Assembly (NCBI GenBank): GCA_050257855.1
Contig: JBLMXQ010000018.1
Location: forward strand, 1-64,000
Direction: 5' to 3'
Origin: JBLMXQ01 sp050257855
Lineage (GTDB): Bacteria; Acidobacteriota; Vicinamibacteria; Vicinamibacterales; CAVVIG01
Length of the DNA stretch: 64,000 nt
Shown here: positions 49,677 through 58,000 of the stretch, one piece after another
How positions within the stretch are numbered: the first letter of the stretch is position 1
Layout of the letters: every line of letters begins with the position of its first letter
The notes under the pieces: model-generated
Databases searched by the model: none
Told to the model about the DNA's origin: nothing
Seen by the model: the letters and a program-made list of their open reading frames with translations, nothing else
Program-made: the position numbers and the translations under genes

Positions 49677-52082
49677 TCAGCGCAGCGCTTCCCACACCGC
49701 TGTGCGGGCCGCCCGGCGGGCCGGCCAGTACGTCGCAAACGCAGCGGTGAGGACGAACAGGCCGATGGCGAAACCGAACGACACGGGGTCCACGACACTG
49801 ACTTTGTACAGCAAACCAGCCATGAGCCGCGATGCCGCCAGCGATGCCGCCACGCCCACGGCCAGGCCGATGCCGACCAGCACGAATCCCTGACCGAAGA
49901 CGACCGGCATTAAAGAAGGCGCGCCGAGCGCGACTCGGATGGCCAGCTCGCGGCGGCGCTGGGTCACCGAATAGGCCAGGACGCCATACAGTCCGACAAG
50001 AGCGAGCGCCAGCGCAAGGGCCGAGAAGCTGCCGAGCAGCACGGTCGTGAACCGCAGGTCCGAGCGCGCGCCGTCCAGCAGCTCCCCGGCGGTCGCGATC
50101 GCGGAGACCGGCTGCTCGGCATCCACGGCGAGCACCTGCTGCCGCACGGCAGTCGCGAGGGAGCGAGGCTCGACCGCCGTCCGCACCAGCAGGTTCATGT
50201 CGCTCCACGGGAGCTGCGCAAACGGAATGTAGATTTGCGGCTGCGGATCGGCGCCGGGTCCGTTGTTTCGCACGCTGCCCGCGACGCCGACGACCTCCGA
50301 CGCGGTCTGCCGGCCGACCTGGACGTGCTTCCCGATCGCGTTCTGGCCCGGCCAGAATCGGCGGGCGAACGCGTCGTTCACGATGACGACCTTCGGCGCC
50401 GTCGCGTCATCCGCGTCCGTGAAGGCGCGACCTGCCCGGATCGGTGCCGCGAGCGTTTCGAACCATCGCGGACTGACCATCTCGATCGTGATGACCGGCC
50501 GTTTCGGCAGCGGAACGTCCGGCTGACCCTCCGGCAGGACCGGCGTCATGCGTGTCCTCGTCGGGGGAAGCGCGCTCGACACCGCTGCCGCCCGCACGCC
50601 CGGGACCAGCGCGGTCCTGCGCAGGAGCTCGTCGAAGAACGCCACCTGCTGCGCCGGTGTCGAGTATCGCGAGGTCGGCAGCGAGACGTTCATCGTCAGC
50701 ACGTGGCCAGGCTCGAAGCCGGGGTCGGCCCGGAGCAGGCGTGAGAAGCTGCGGATGAGCAGGCCGGCGCCGACGAGGAGCAGGAGGGACAGCGCGACCT
50801 GCGCGATCACCAGCCCGTTGCGGACAGCCGCATGTCCGGCCGACGCCGTGTTCCGCGCCCCGTCGGCGCGCAGCCACCCCTCCAGGTCGGGTCGCGACGC
50901 TCTGAGCGCCGGCGCCAGGCCAAACCCGACCCCCGTGAGCAGCGACACGACGAGGGTGAAGAACAGCACGCGTCCATCGAGCGACGCCGACACTCCGGCG
51001 AGCTGCGCGGGGGCGATTCTCCTTGCCGCCTCCACCGCCGCCAGTCCGAGGCCCAGTCCGAGCACGCCGGCGGCCGCGGCGAGCATCACGCTTTCCGCCA
51101 GCAACTGGGCGACGATCGTGCCGCGCCGGGCGCCCAGCACGACGCGCACGGCCATTTCGCGGCTTCGCGCCAGCGCACGCGCCAGCAGCAGGTTGGCGGC
51201 GTTGGCGCAGGCAATCAGGAGGGCGAGCCCCACGGCGGCCGCCAGGAGGAGCAGGCGCGCGCGCAGATTCGCCACCGTCGACTCCTGCAGACCCGTGACG
51301 GTGGTCTCGATCCCCGCGGCATCCGGCGCGGTCGGATTGGACTCGGCATAATGCCGATCGAGCACGCGCATTTCCGCCGACGCCGACCGGACGGAGCTGC
51401 CAGGCGCCAGCCGCGCGACGGCCGTCAGGTATCCGACCCCCAGGCGCAGGCGCTGCGGGGGAAAGAGGCTCAGCTCGAAATACCTCGGAATCCACACGTC
51501 CGCGGGACCGAGGAACGGAAACGCCACCTGCGGTGGCAGCACGCCGACGACGGTGAACGGGGTCAGACCCAGGCGCACCGTGCGGCCTACCACTCCGGCG
51601 TCACCGCCGAACGTCGTGCGCCAGCACCGGTCGCTGAGGACGACGACCATCGCACTCTCCGGACGCGCATCGCCGTCGTCGAACAGCCGCCCGAGCTGCG
51701 GCCGGATGCCCAGCGTCCCGAAGAAGTTGCCGGACACCCGTGCGACCGGCACCTGCTGCGGCGCGCCGGCGCCGGTCAGGTTGAGGGCGTCGCTGGTCGC
51801 GACCGCCACGGCGGCGAACGACCGGGCATGGTCGCGCAGCAACTCGTAGCGGGCGAGCGTGAACCCGTTGGTGCTGCCTTCGGCTTTGCGCACCGCGTCG
51901 AGGAGCACCAGCTCATTCGGGTGCTCGTAGGGCAGCGGTTCAAGCAGCGTCGCATCCGTCAGCGTGAACACGGCGGCGTTGCCGGCGATGCCGGCCGCGA
52001 GCGTGGCCGTCACCGCGAAGCTGAAGGCAGGCGCCCTGAGTACGCTTCGGGCCGCAGACCGCAGATGCGACGTCCATTCCAT
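49677..52082 (-). CDS. ADOP/MacB-type permease without PadR partner
   Basis: 801 residues from the ATG at 52082; a GTG 15 codons upstream is possible. No prefix domain: it starts directly with LRSAARSVLRAPAFSFAVTATLAAGIAGNAAVFTL, then VLLD... and repeat one. Central helices are LLLLAAAVGLALLIACANAANLLLARALARSREMAVRVVLGA; the C-terminal helices include ALVGLYGVLAYSVTQRRRELAIRVALGA. It lies behind an ECF sigma / anti-sigma pair on the same strand, not behind padR, so its control differs from that of the two other ADOPs here. Substrate unknown. Confidence 0.88.
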   Translation of the reverse strand: MEWTSHLRSAARSVLRAPAFSFAVTATLAAGIAGNAAVFTLTDATLLEPLPYEHPNELVLLDAVRKAEGSTNGFTLARYELLRDHARSFAAVAVATSDALNLTGAGAPQQVPVARVSGNFFGTLGIRPQLGRLFDDGDARPESAMVVVLSDRCWRTTFGGDAGVVGRTVRLGLTPFTVVGVLPPQVAFPFLGPADVWIPRYFELSLFPPQRLRLGVGYLTAVARLAPGSSVRSASAEMRVLDRHYAESNPTAPDAAGIETTVTGLQESTVANLRARLLLLAAAVGLALLIACANAANLLLARALARSREMAVRVVLGARRGTIVAQLLAESVMLAAAAGVLGLGLGLAAVEAARRIAPAQLAGVSASLDGRVLFFTLVVSLLTGVGFGLAPALRASRPDLEGWLRADGARNTASAGHAAVRNGLVIAQVALSLLLLVGAGLLIRSFSRLLRADPGFEPGHVLTMNVSLPTSRYSTPAQQVAFFDELLRRTALVPGVRAAAVSSALPPTRTRMTPVLPEGQPDVPLPKRPVITIEMVSPRWFETLAAPIRAGRAFTDADDATAPKVVIVNDAFARRFWPGQNAIGKHVQVGRQTASEVVGVAGSVRNNGPGADPQPQIYIPFAQLPWSDMNLLVRTAVEPRSLATAVRQQVLAVDAEQPVSAIATAGELLDGARSDLRFTTVLLGSFSALALALALVGLYGVLAYSVTQRRRELAIRVALGAPSLMPVVFGQGFVLVGIGLAVGVAASLAASRLMAGLLYKVSVVDPVSFGFAIGLFVLTAAFATYWPARRAARTAVWEALR

Positions 52083-52155
52083 ATGGAGGGTCCAGCCTCC
52101 GGATTCGCCGCCGATGGGCGGCGTCACTGAGAGGGTGATTATGGCGCCGGGAACA

Positions 52156-52896
52156 TCAGGATGCTCGTTGCAGCGCGCGGACGAAATCCGTCAGCTCGGC
52201 ATCGTTCAGATCGGACACCGCCCAGAACGACATGCCGCCCCGGACCCAGTGATGCGCGTGAAACCCGTGAATCGATCGCGTAGCGGCGGCGGTGTCGCCG
52301 GCGGCCGCGGGCCAGACGAACAGGTTGATCGTGTGCTTCTGCCGCTGGTAGACGAGCGCAGCGGCCGGCCGTCCGGCCACGTAGTCGAGGCGTCCGCCGA
52401 CGAGCGGGAAGCCGATCGCCGCAAGGTCGGTCACCGGCGGCGAGAAATCCAGCCTGCCCAGGAACCAGGGCTTGACCGTGTGCTGGTCGGTCGAGCGGAC
52501 GTCGAACAGGTGCTCCGCCATCAGCGAGCGGACGTGGCCGCTCACGACCTCCTCGGCTGTCGCGTCGGCCATCTGGTCGCCGAGCCTGGTCCGCGACCAT
52601 TGGACCAGCGAGAGCGCGCCGACCGACACGGCCAGCACGGCCGCCGCTGCCCACGCAAGGACGCGGCGCGTCGACCTGGCTCGATTGGCGCGCGAGGACA
52701 CGCTCGCCCTCAGGCGATCCGACGCCGGATAGTACGGCGCGGTGCGGATGAGATGGCCGAGTGCTTCGCGCTCCGCCACGCGTTTGCGGCATGCCTCGCA
52801 CGTGCCCAGATGGTCACGTATGGCTGCGGAGACATCGGGCTGGAGCTCGCGGTCGACGTAGAGATCGATATCGCGCTCGACGTCGTCGCAGATCAC
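52156..52896 (-). CDS. Membrane anti-sigma factor (zinc-finger type)
   Basis: 246 residues. The N-terminal ZAS zinc-binding anti-sigma domain has Cys3, then HLGTCEACRKR (HxxxCxxC) near residues 29-39. A single membrane helix (RRVLAWAAAAVLAVSVGALSLV) is near 77-98, and a periplasmic domain of ~140 residues follows (VKPWFLGRLDFSPPVTDLAAIGFPLVGGRLDYVAGR), as in transmembrane anti-sigma factors that sense the envelope. The start overlaps the sigma factor stop (ATGA). It should hold the sigma factor until a signal, possibly redox or metal, releases it. Confidence 0.93.
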   Translation of the reverse strand: MICDDVERDIDLYVDRELQPDVSAAIRDHLGTCEACRKRVAEREALGHLIRTAPYYPASDRLRASVSSRANRARSTRRVLAWAAAAVLAVSVGALSLVQWSRTRLGDQMADATAEEVVSGHVRSLMAEHLFDVRSTDQHTVKPWFLGRLDFSPPVTDLAAIGFPLVGGRLDYVAGRPAAALVYQRQKHTINLFVWPAAAGDTAAATRSIHGFHAHHWVRGGMSFWAVSDLNDAELTDFVRALQRAS

Positions 52897-53417
52897 GAGA
52901 TCCTCCCGATTGGCGGCGCCTGGGCGGTCAGCATCGCCGACAGACGCTCCCTGGCGCGCGCCAGGCGCGACATGACGGTGCCGACTGGGACCTGCACCAC
53001 GGCCGCGATCTCCTTATAGGACAACCCCTCGATCTCGCGCAGCACGATCACTTCCCGGAAATCCGCCGGAAGCTGCGCGATGGCCGCATGGACACGAGCG
53101 GCGGTGCGCTGTTGCAGCAGCAGCACCTCGGGGTCGGGGGTGCCGTCGGGGCGGTCGTCGAGGGTGCTGTCCCACCCTGTCGTCTCCGCCGCTTCGGACC
53201 GCCGCGAAATCCGGCTGTACCACACGTTCCGCACGATCGTGAGCAGCCAGGCCCGCGCGTCATCATGCCGCAGCGACTGGAAATAGCGCACGGCCCGGAC
53301 GCACGCGTCCTGCACGACGTCTTCCGCATCGGCGTCGTTTCGTGTCAGCCACCTCGCGTAGTTGAAAGCCGCGTCAAGGTGCGGCAAGACGACGTCGTCG
53401 AACACCCGCTGGGGCAT
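52893..53417 (-). CDS. ECF-family RNA polymerase sigma factor
   Basis: 174 residues. Sigma region 2: HLDAAFNYARWLTRNDADAEDVVQDACVRAVRYFQSL, then DARAWLLTIVRNVWYSRISR. Region 4: AIAQLPADFREVIVLREIEGLSYKEIAAVVQVPVGTVMSRLARARERL. There is no C-terminal extension. It recruits RNA polymerase to its own type of promoter, and is held by the overlapping anti-sigma gene product. The start codon lies about fourteen bases after a GGAAT-N18-GTCT promoter, consistent with autoregulation. Confidence 0.95.
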   Translation of the reverse strand: MPQRVFDDVVLPHLDAAFNYARWLTRNDADAEDVVQDACVRAVRYFQSLRHDDARAWLLTIVRNVWYSRISRRSEAAETTGWDSTLDDRPDGTPDPEVLLLQQRTAARVHAAIAQLPADFREVIVLREIEGLSYKEIAAVVQVPVGTVMSRLARARERLSAMLTAQAPPIGRIS

Positions 53418-53430
53418 CAGCCTGTCCCTT

Positions 53431-53458
53431 TAGACTCGACGGCCCGTTGGTTTATTCC
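53431..53458 (-). promoter_or_regulatory. ECF-type promoter of the sigma / anti-sigma / ADOP operon
   Basis: Reading leftward: GGAAT (complement of 53454-53458), 18 bases, GTCTA (complement of 53431-53435). The same motif and spacing occur in the opposite direction at 53490-53517. Confidence 0.6.
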
Positions 53459-53489
53459 CGGCCGTCGACGCCCGCGCCTCCCCTCCTCA

Positions 53490-53517
53490 GGAATATATCC
53501 GGCCGCGTTGCGGTCTG
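53490..53517 (+). promoter_or_regulatory. ECF-type promoter of the metallophosphoesterase-cupredoxin gene
   Basis: GGAAT (53490-53494), 18 bases, GTCTG (53513-53517), then about 40 bases to the GTG start. It matches the divergent motif upstream of the sigma factor gene. Confidence 0.6.
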
Positions 53518-53557
53518 TATATGCACTGAGCTTCTCAAATGAACAGGAGGCACGCGC

Positions 53558-54772
53558 GTGGCACGAACTGATGATGTTGAAGACCTCGATCGACGCAACT
53601 TCTTGAAATGCATGGCCTGGGTCGGGACCGGAGCCGTGTGGACGATGTCGGCCGGCATCCTGAAGGGCGCCCCGCTCGACCAGGCCGGCGGCGGCCACAG
53701 CATGTCGCACCTGGCAGGCGCGGGCGGGCTGCGCTTCGTCCAGATCAGCGACAGTCACATCGGCTTCGACAAGCCGGCGAACGCCGACGTCACGCGAACC
53801 TTGCGTGCCGCGGTCGCGAAGATCGAAGCTGCTCCGGAGCCGCCGTCCTTCGTCCTCCATACCGGCGACCTGACGCATCTATCGAAGCCGGCCGAATTCG
53901 ACACGCTGCAGCAGGTGCTGTCGGAGCTGTCGGTGCCGGTGTTCTACGTGCCGGGCGAGCACGACGTGCTCGAAGACGATGGCATGAGCTTTCTGCAGCG
54001 ATTCGGCAAAGGCACGCAGGGAGCCGGATGGCACAGCTTCGACCAGGACGGCGTGCATTTCATCGGGCTGGTGAACGTCGTGAACCTGAAGGCGGGCGGT
54101 CTTGGAACGCTCGGCAGCGAGCAGCTCGAATGGCTCGAGAAGGACGTCAAGCGCCTGAAGAGCAGCACCCCGATCGTCGTGTTCGCGCACATTCCGCTGT
54201 GGTCCGTGTATCCGGAATGGGGCTGGGGCACCGACGACAGCGCGCGTGCGCTGGCGTCCCTGAAGCGGTTCGGTTCGGTTTCGGTGCTCAACGGCCACAT
54301 TCACCAGGTGATGCAGAAGGTCGAGGGCCACGTGACCTTTCACACGGCAATGTCGACGGCGTTCCCGCAGCCGGCGCCCGGAACCGCGCCCTCGCCCGGC
54401 CCGATGAAGGTGCCGGAGGACCGCCTGCTGAAGGTGCTCGGCCTGTCACGGGTGTCCTTCCACGCCGTCAACCATCCGATCGCGATTACCGACGTGCCGC
54501 TCGAGGGCGGGACCACCGCGGCTGGAGCGCACGAGGTCGTGATCGGCAACTTCAGTTTTGCCCCGGCGGCGGCGGCCGTGCCGGTCGGATCGACAATCAC
54601 GTGGACAAACCGCGACGACGTACCGCACAACGTCGTGAGCACCGAGCAGCGCTTCAAGTCGCCGGTCCTCGACACCGACCAGCAGTTCTCGCACCTGTTC
54701 GAGTCCCCGGGTACCTACGAGTACTTCTGCTCGCTCCATCCGAGGATGACGGGACGCGTCGTGGTCGGCTGA
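53558..54772 (+). CDS. Tat-exported metallophosphoesterase fused to a cupredoxin domain
   Basis: 404 residues from the GTG preceded by AGGAGG. The N-terminus has a Tat-like motif (DRRNFLKCMAW). Calcineurin-type motifs: FVQISDSHIGF (D-x-H), LHTGDLTH (GD), VPGEHDV (GEHD in place of GNHD), VFAHIPL and LNGHIHQVM (GHxH). Residues ~320-404 form a plastocyanin-like copper domain: SFAPAAAAVPVGSTITWTNRDDVPHNVV (His ligand) and YEYFCSLHPRMTGRVVV (Cys, His, Met ligands). The copper centre suggests electron transfer or metal sensing linked to phosphate-ester hydrolysis; the actual substrate is unknown. It is driven by a promoter matching that of the divergent ECF sigma gene. Confidence 0.9.
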   Translation: MARTDDVEDLDRRNFLKCMAWVGTGAVWTMSAGILKGAPLDQAGGGHSMSHLAGAGGLRFVQISDSHIGFDKPANADVTRTLRAAVAKIEAAPEPPSFVLHTGDLTHLSKPAEFDTLQQVLSELSVPVFYVPGEHDVLEDDGMSFLQRFGKGTQGAGWHSFDQDGVHFIGLVNVVNLKAGGLGTLGSEQLEWLEKDVKRLKSSTPIVVFAHIPLWSVYPEWGWGTDDSARALASLKRFGSVSVLNGHIHQVMQKVEGHVTFHTAMSTAFPQPAPGTAPSPGPMKVPEDRLLKVLGLSRVSFHAVNHPIAITDVPLEGGTTAAGAHEVVIGNFSFAPAAAAVPVGSTITWTNRDDVPHNVVSTEQRFKSPVLDTDQQFSHLFESPGTYEYFCSLHPRMTGRVVVG

Positions 54773-54944
54773 GGGCCGCTCCGAGGCGCGCGTCGATGCC
54801 GAGTGGGCCGGGACCGAACGGGGTGGAGTGGTAGTACCATTGCCAGGCCGGCGCGACGCGCCGCATGGGGGTTCGGGGAGACGCACCTCATCATTTCCAA
54901 AGTGACTATGGGTTTTCGCCATACCCGCGCGTAGAATCTGTGCG

Positions 54945-56567
54945 ATGAGCGCGACGGATCACGCGGAGAGGCAGACCGCGTACGAGCCTTTCTTCGGGCT
55001 GAAAGAGCCCCCCTTCAGCCTTGCTCCGGACCCGCGGTTTCTCTTCGCGAGCGCGTCGCACTCGGCCGCGCTGACGCAGATCGCCTACGCGATCGACCGT
55101 CGCGAGCCAATCGTGGTCGTCACGGGCGAGATCGGCACCGGCAAGACGCTCCTGTGCCGCACGGTGCTGCAGCGGCTCCCGCGCAAGGTGTTCGTATCGG
55201 TGGTCAACGATCCGCTGCTCGGACCCGACGACCTCCTGAAGCAGCTCCTGCGGGACTTCGGCCTCATCTCACCGGATTCGCCGCAGGCCGCCAGCGCAAG
55301 CCGTCACGAGCTCGTTCACGCGCTGCAGGGGTTCCTGCGTTCGCTCGCGGCGATCCAGGCGCATGCGGTCGTGATCATCGACGAGGCGCAGCATCTGCAG
55401 CCTGCCGTGCTGGAACAGATCCGGCTGCTCTCGAACATCGACGACGAGCGCGGGACGCTCCTACAGATCATCCTGGTCGGCCAGAACGACGTCGAGCCGC
55501 TGCTCTCGCGTCCGGAGCTGCGGCAGATCCAGCAGCGCGTGTCGCGGCGGTTTCGCCTCGAGCGGCTGACCAGGGACGAAGTGCAGCAGTACATCGAGCA
55601 CCGGCTGGCGCGGGCCCGCGACGGCGTCGCGGCGTCGCAGGTGCCCGGCGCGACCGAGCTGGCCCGCGCGCTCACCGAGTGGGAGGGAGAGAAGGCGTCG
55701 GTTGCGTTCGAGCCGGCCGCGATCGAGGCGATCTCACGAATCACGGGCGGCCTGCCGCGTCAGGTCAACCTGATCTGCGATCGCGCGCTCGAACAGGCCT
55801 TCGCCGCGCGGGTGCGCGTCGTCGACGTTCCGCTGGTTCAGGCCGCAGCGCGCGCGATCGGCGCGGAGCAGGCGGGCCTGCCCGAGACTCCGGATGTGCA
55901 CGCGGCTCGAGACGCCGGCCCGGCGCCCGCGCCGCAGGCCGTCGCGGTGGCCGCTGACGACACAGCCGGGATGTTCGGTCCGGCCGTCGAGGCGACGCCG
56001 GCGCGCCGGTCGGGCTGGCTCGTGCTCGCGGCGGCTGCTCTCGTCGTGGTGGCTGCGGCCATCTGGATCGGGTTCCGGGCCGCGGCCACTCCTTCGCCCG
56101 CGAGGCAGCCGGCGGCTGCGCCTCCAGCACCGACCTCCGTGGCGCCTTCTGCGGCACGGGCCCTCGAAACGCCGCCCGCAGCGCCCGCCGCTGCAAAGTC
56201 GCCCGCTGGAATACCACCCGCGACACACACCGCTTCAAAGCCGCCCGCTGCAGCGTCGCCCGCGGCCGGGAGTCCTGAACCGCCGGCAGCCGGCGCGCCG
56301 CCGGCACACCCGGGATACGCCGCCATCACGGCCGAGGCGGGCGGCGCCTTCGAGATCGTCGTGGCATCCTTCAAGACCGAGTCGCGGGCGCAGTCGGTCG
56401 CAGCCGACCTCGCGGCCCTCGGCCTGCCCGCCCGCCGCCGGGTGCGCGGGATCTGGCAGCAGGTGATCTGCGGTCCGTTCGCGACGCGGAGCGGCGCCGA
56501 GGAAGCGCAACAGCGGCTGGAGCGCGCGGGCTACGCGGACACGGAGATCGCGGCCACCGTCCGATGA
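54945..56567 (+). CDS. ExeA-like AAA ATPase with transmembrane segment and SPOR domain
   Basis: 540 residues. The N-terminal AAA/TniB-ExeA ATPase (residues ~10-290) has GLKEPPFSLAPDPRFLF, Walker A VVTGEIGTGKTLLC near 50-60 and Walker B HAVVIIDEAQ near 140. A helix (SGWLVLAAAALVVVAAAIWIGF) near 355 spans the membrane, followed by an Ala/Pro-rich linker and a SPOR domain (FEIVVASFKTESRAQSVAADL ... VICGPFATRSGAEEAQQRLERAGYAD). The SPOR domain binds denuded peptidoglycan. This links a cytoplasmic ATPase to the cell wall, as in GspA/ExeA complexes that help insert secretins through it. No secretin is nearby. Confidence 0.9.
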   Translation: MSATDHAERQTAYEPFFGLKEPPFSLAPDPRFLFASASHSAALTQIAYAIDRREPIVVVTGEIGTGKTLLCRTVLQRLPRKVFVSVVNDPLLGPDDLLKQLLRDFGLISPDSPQAASASRHELVHALQGFLRSLAAIQAHAVVIIDEAQHLQPAVLEQIRLLSNIDDERGTLLQIILVGQNDVEPLLSRPELRQIQQRVSRRFRLERLTRDEVQQYIEHRLARARDGVAASQVPGATELARALTEWEGEKASVAFEPAAIEAISRITGGLPRQVNLICDRALEQAFAARVRVVDVPLVQAAARAIGAEQAGLPETPDVHAARDAGPAPAPQAVAVAADDTAGMFGPAVEATPARRSGWLVLAAAALVVVAAAIWIGFRAAATPSPARQPAAAPPAPTSVAPSAARALETPPAAPAAAKSPAGIPPATHTASKPPAAASPAAGSPEPPAAGAPPAHPGYAAITAEAGGAFEIVVASFKTESRAQSVAADLAALGLPARRRVRGIWQQVICGPFATRSGAEEAQQRLERAGYADTEIAATVR

Positions 56568-56631
56568 GAGCCGCACGTCGCGTTCGATCGCTGCGCCTCG
56601 ATGGCAATCGCCGAAGGACGTCAGAGCGCCG

Positions 56632-57045
56632 CTAGCGGCGCCGGGTGAGGGGGCCTTTGCCGCTGCGGGCGCCTCTCCGCCGCGCGCGGCCAGGTGGTTC
56701 GCCTTTGTGCTGGAGCGCGGACAGGCAGACATCGAGTCGATCGAAGCTCTTTTCCCAGAAGCTGCGATAGCCCTCGACCCAGGCTGCCACGTCCTTGAGC
56801 GGCGCAGCGTCGAGCCGGCACGGCCGCCATTGAGCGCGCCGCCCGCGCGCGATGAGCCCCGCCCGCTCGAGCACCTTCAGGTGCTTCGAGATCGCCGGCA
56901 GGCTCATGTCGAACGGCGCCGCGAGCTCGTTGACGGACGCCTCGCCGCCAACCAGGCGCGACAGGATTGCGCGGCGCGTCGGGTCCGCGAGGGCGGCGAA
57001 CGTGGTGCTCAGGCGATCGGCCGCGGACGCGGTGTGCGGAACCAT
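56632..57045 (-). CDS. ArsR-family transcriptional repressor
   Basis: 137 residues from the ATG at 57045. Winged-helix ArsR motif: STTFAALADPTRRAILSRLVGGEASVNELAAPFDMSLPAISKHLKVLERAGLIARG. The C-terminus (WVEGYRSFWEKSFDRLDVCLSAL) is that of the subgroup often paired with SRPBCC/AHSA1 proteins; no metal-binding CVC motif is seen. No such partner is adjacent. The start codon lies inside a palindrome (57040-57067), which should be its own operator. The last ~25 residues are an Arg-rich tail. Confidence 0.9.
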   Translation of the reverse strand: MVPHTASAADRLSTTFAALADPTRRAILSRLVGGEASVNELAAPFDMSLPAISKHLKVLERAGLIARGRRAQWRPCRLDAAPLKDVAAWVEGYRSFWEKSFDRLDVCLSALQHKGEPPGRARRRGARSGKGPLTRRR

Positions 57046-57067
57046 CGGATTAATTATCCTGATGGTT
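57040..57067 (-). promoter_or_regulatory. ArsR autoregulatory operator
   Basis: AACCATC (57040-57046) and GATGGTT (57061-57067) are exact inverted repeats, enclosing the nested dyad GGAT-TAATT-ATCC (57047-57059). The motif covers the arsR start codon. A promoter-like TATATT lies just upstream on the minus strand. Confidence 0.6.
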
Positions 57068-57181
57068 AAATATAGCGGACGCCCCGTTGTCAAGAGCGCG
57101 CCGGGGTCCTGCCCGCGTTCCGGCGACGCACCGGGGGTGGGCAGCGTGCGCGCCGGCCAGCAGATCAGCAGACCCGCTGGT

Positions 57182-57739
57182 TCAGGCCCGCTCATTCCCC
57201 AGATCGACGTGGATGACGTTCAGCCGATAGAACAGCGCCTGCGAGAACGCACCGGCCGCTCGCTCCGTGTCGACGTGACGGCTCGCGCCGGCGACGATGC
57301 GGACATCGGGTTCGGCGAAGGGCACTGACGAGTAAGGCACCGGCACCTGCTCGTCCAGGAAGGCAAGGAGCTGGGCTTGTGCTGCGGCAGTCAGCGCGCA
57401 GACGTCGTCGATGAACAGGGTGCCTCCGCGAGCCTGATCGAAGCGGTGGCGAAGGTCCGTGTCGATGCCGCTGCCGCCGGCAACACGGGGAACGCTCGAA
57501 TGCGTCGTAGTCGCGTCGTGCTGCCCGTTGACAGGGAACGTGACGAACGGACCTCGACACCGTCCGCCGCTGGCGTGTATGAGACGGGCGCACAGGTCCC
57601 GCTGCTCGGGGTCCTCGGACGTGACCAGTACCGGCACGTGCACCTGCGCAGCCAGTCGAATGGTTTCGTCAGCCGCTCCAGTCAGCAACCCCCCCTCCAC
57701 ATGATCGGTCGACGAGCCGCGGGCGCGGTGACCGTTCAT
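57182..57739 (-). CDS. Degenerate sigma-54-activator (NtrC AAA+) domain protein
   Basis: 185 residues; the ATG at 57739 follows GGAGG. The sequence tracks the first part of the sigma-54 interaction domain: VPVLVTSEDPEQRDLCARLIHASGG where Walker A (GESGTGKE) should be, GGTLFIDDVCALTAAAQAQLLAFL for Walker B, and LFYRLNVIHVDL. The Walker A lysine loop and the GAFTGA sigma-54 contact are missing, and the protein stops before sensor II and the HTH. It can hardly hydrolyse ATP or activate sigma-54; it may act by binding a partner. It is translationally coupled to a 64-residue gene upstream (ATGA). Confidence 0.75.
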   Translation of the reverse strand: MNGHRARGSSTDHVEGGLLTGAADETIRLAAQVHVPVLVTSEDPEQRDLCARLIHASGGRCRGPFVTFPVNGQHDATTTHSSVPRVAGGSGIDTDLRHRFDQARGGTLFIDDVCALTAAAQAQLLAFLDEQVPVPYSSVPFAEPDVRIVAGASRHVDTERAAGAFSQALFYRLNVIHVDLGNERA

Positions 57740-57930
57740 ACGGCCTCCTTCTCCTCCGGCCGAATGAGGCAATCGACATGGGCCCTGGCCAATCGCGGCC
57801 GCGGGCAATCGACGCGTCCATTCATCAGCCGCGAGTACATGTCGCCGACCGACCGCCAAAGAGACTTCGCGTCGACGAGGAACTCCACAAGCCCCGGTCC
57901 GTCACTCGACGCGAGGCTGGGTCCTCCCAT
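57736..57930 (-). CDS. Small protein coupled to the degenerate AAA gene
   Basis: 64 residues from the ATG at 57930, with GGAGG five bases upstream. The sequence GPGLVEFLVDAKSLWRSVGDMYSRLMNGRVD is amphipathic helical, followed by a short basic part. No family recognised. Its stop overlaps the start of the degenerate sigma-54-type gene by four bases, so the pair is probably one functional unit. The frame is open far upstream, but the Shine-Dalgarno decides this start. Confidence 0.6.
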   Translation of the reverse strand: MGGPSLASSDGPGLVEFLVDAKSLWRSVGDMYSRLMNGRVDCPRPRLARAHVDCLIRPEEKEAV

Positions 57931-58000
57931 GAGCACCTCCGACACGTTCCAGGAGACGCGCGCCGCAGACCGCGCATCGCGGATCACCCGGGCGGACGGC

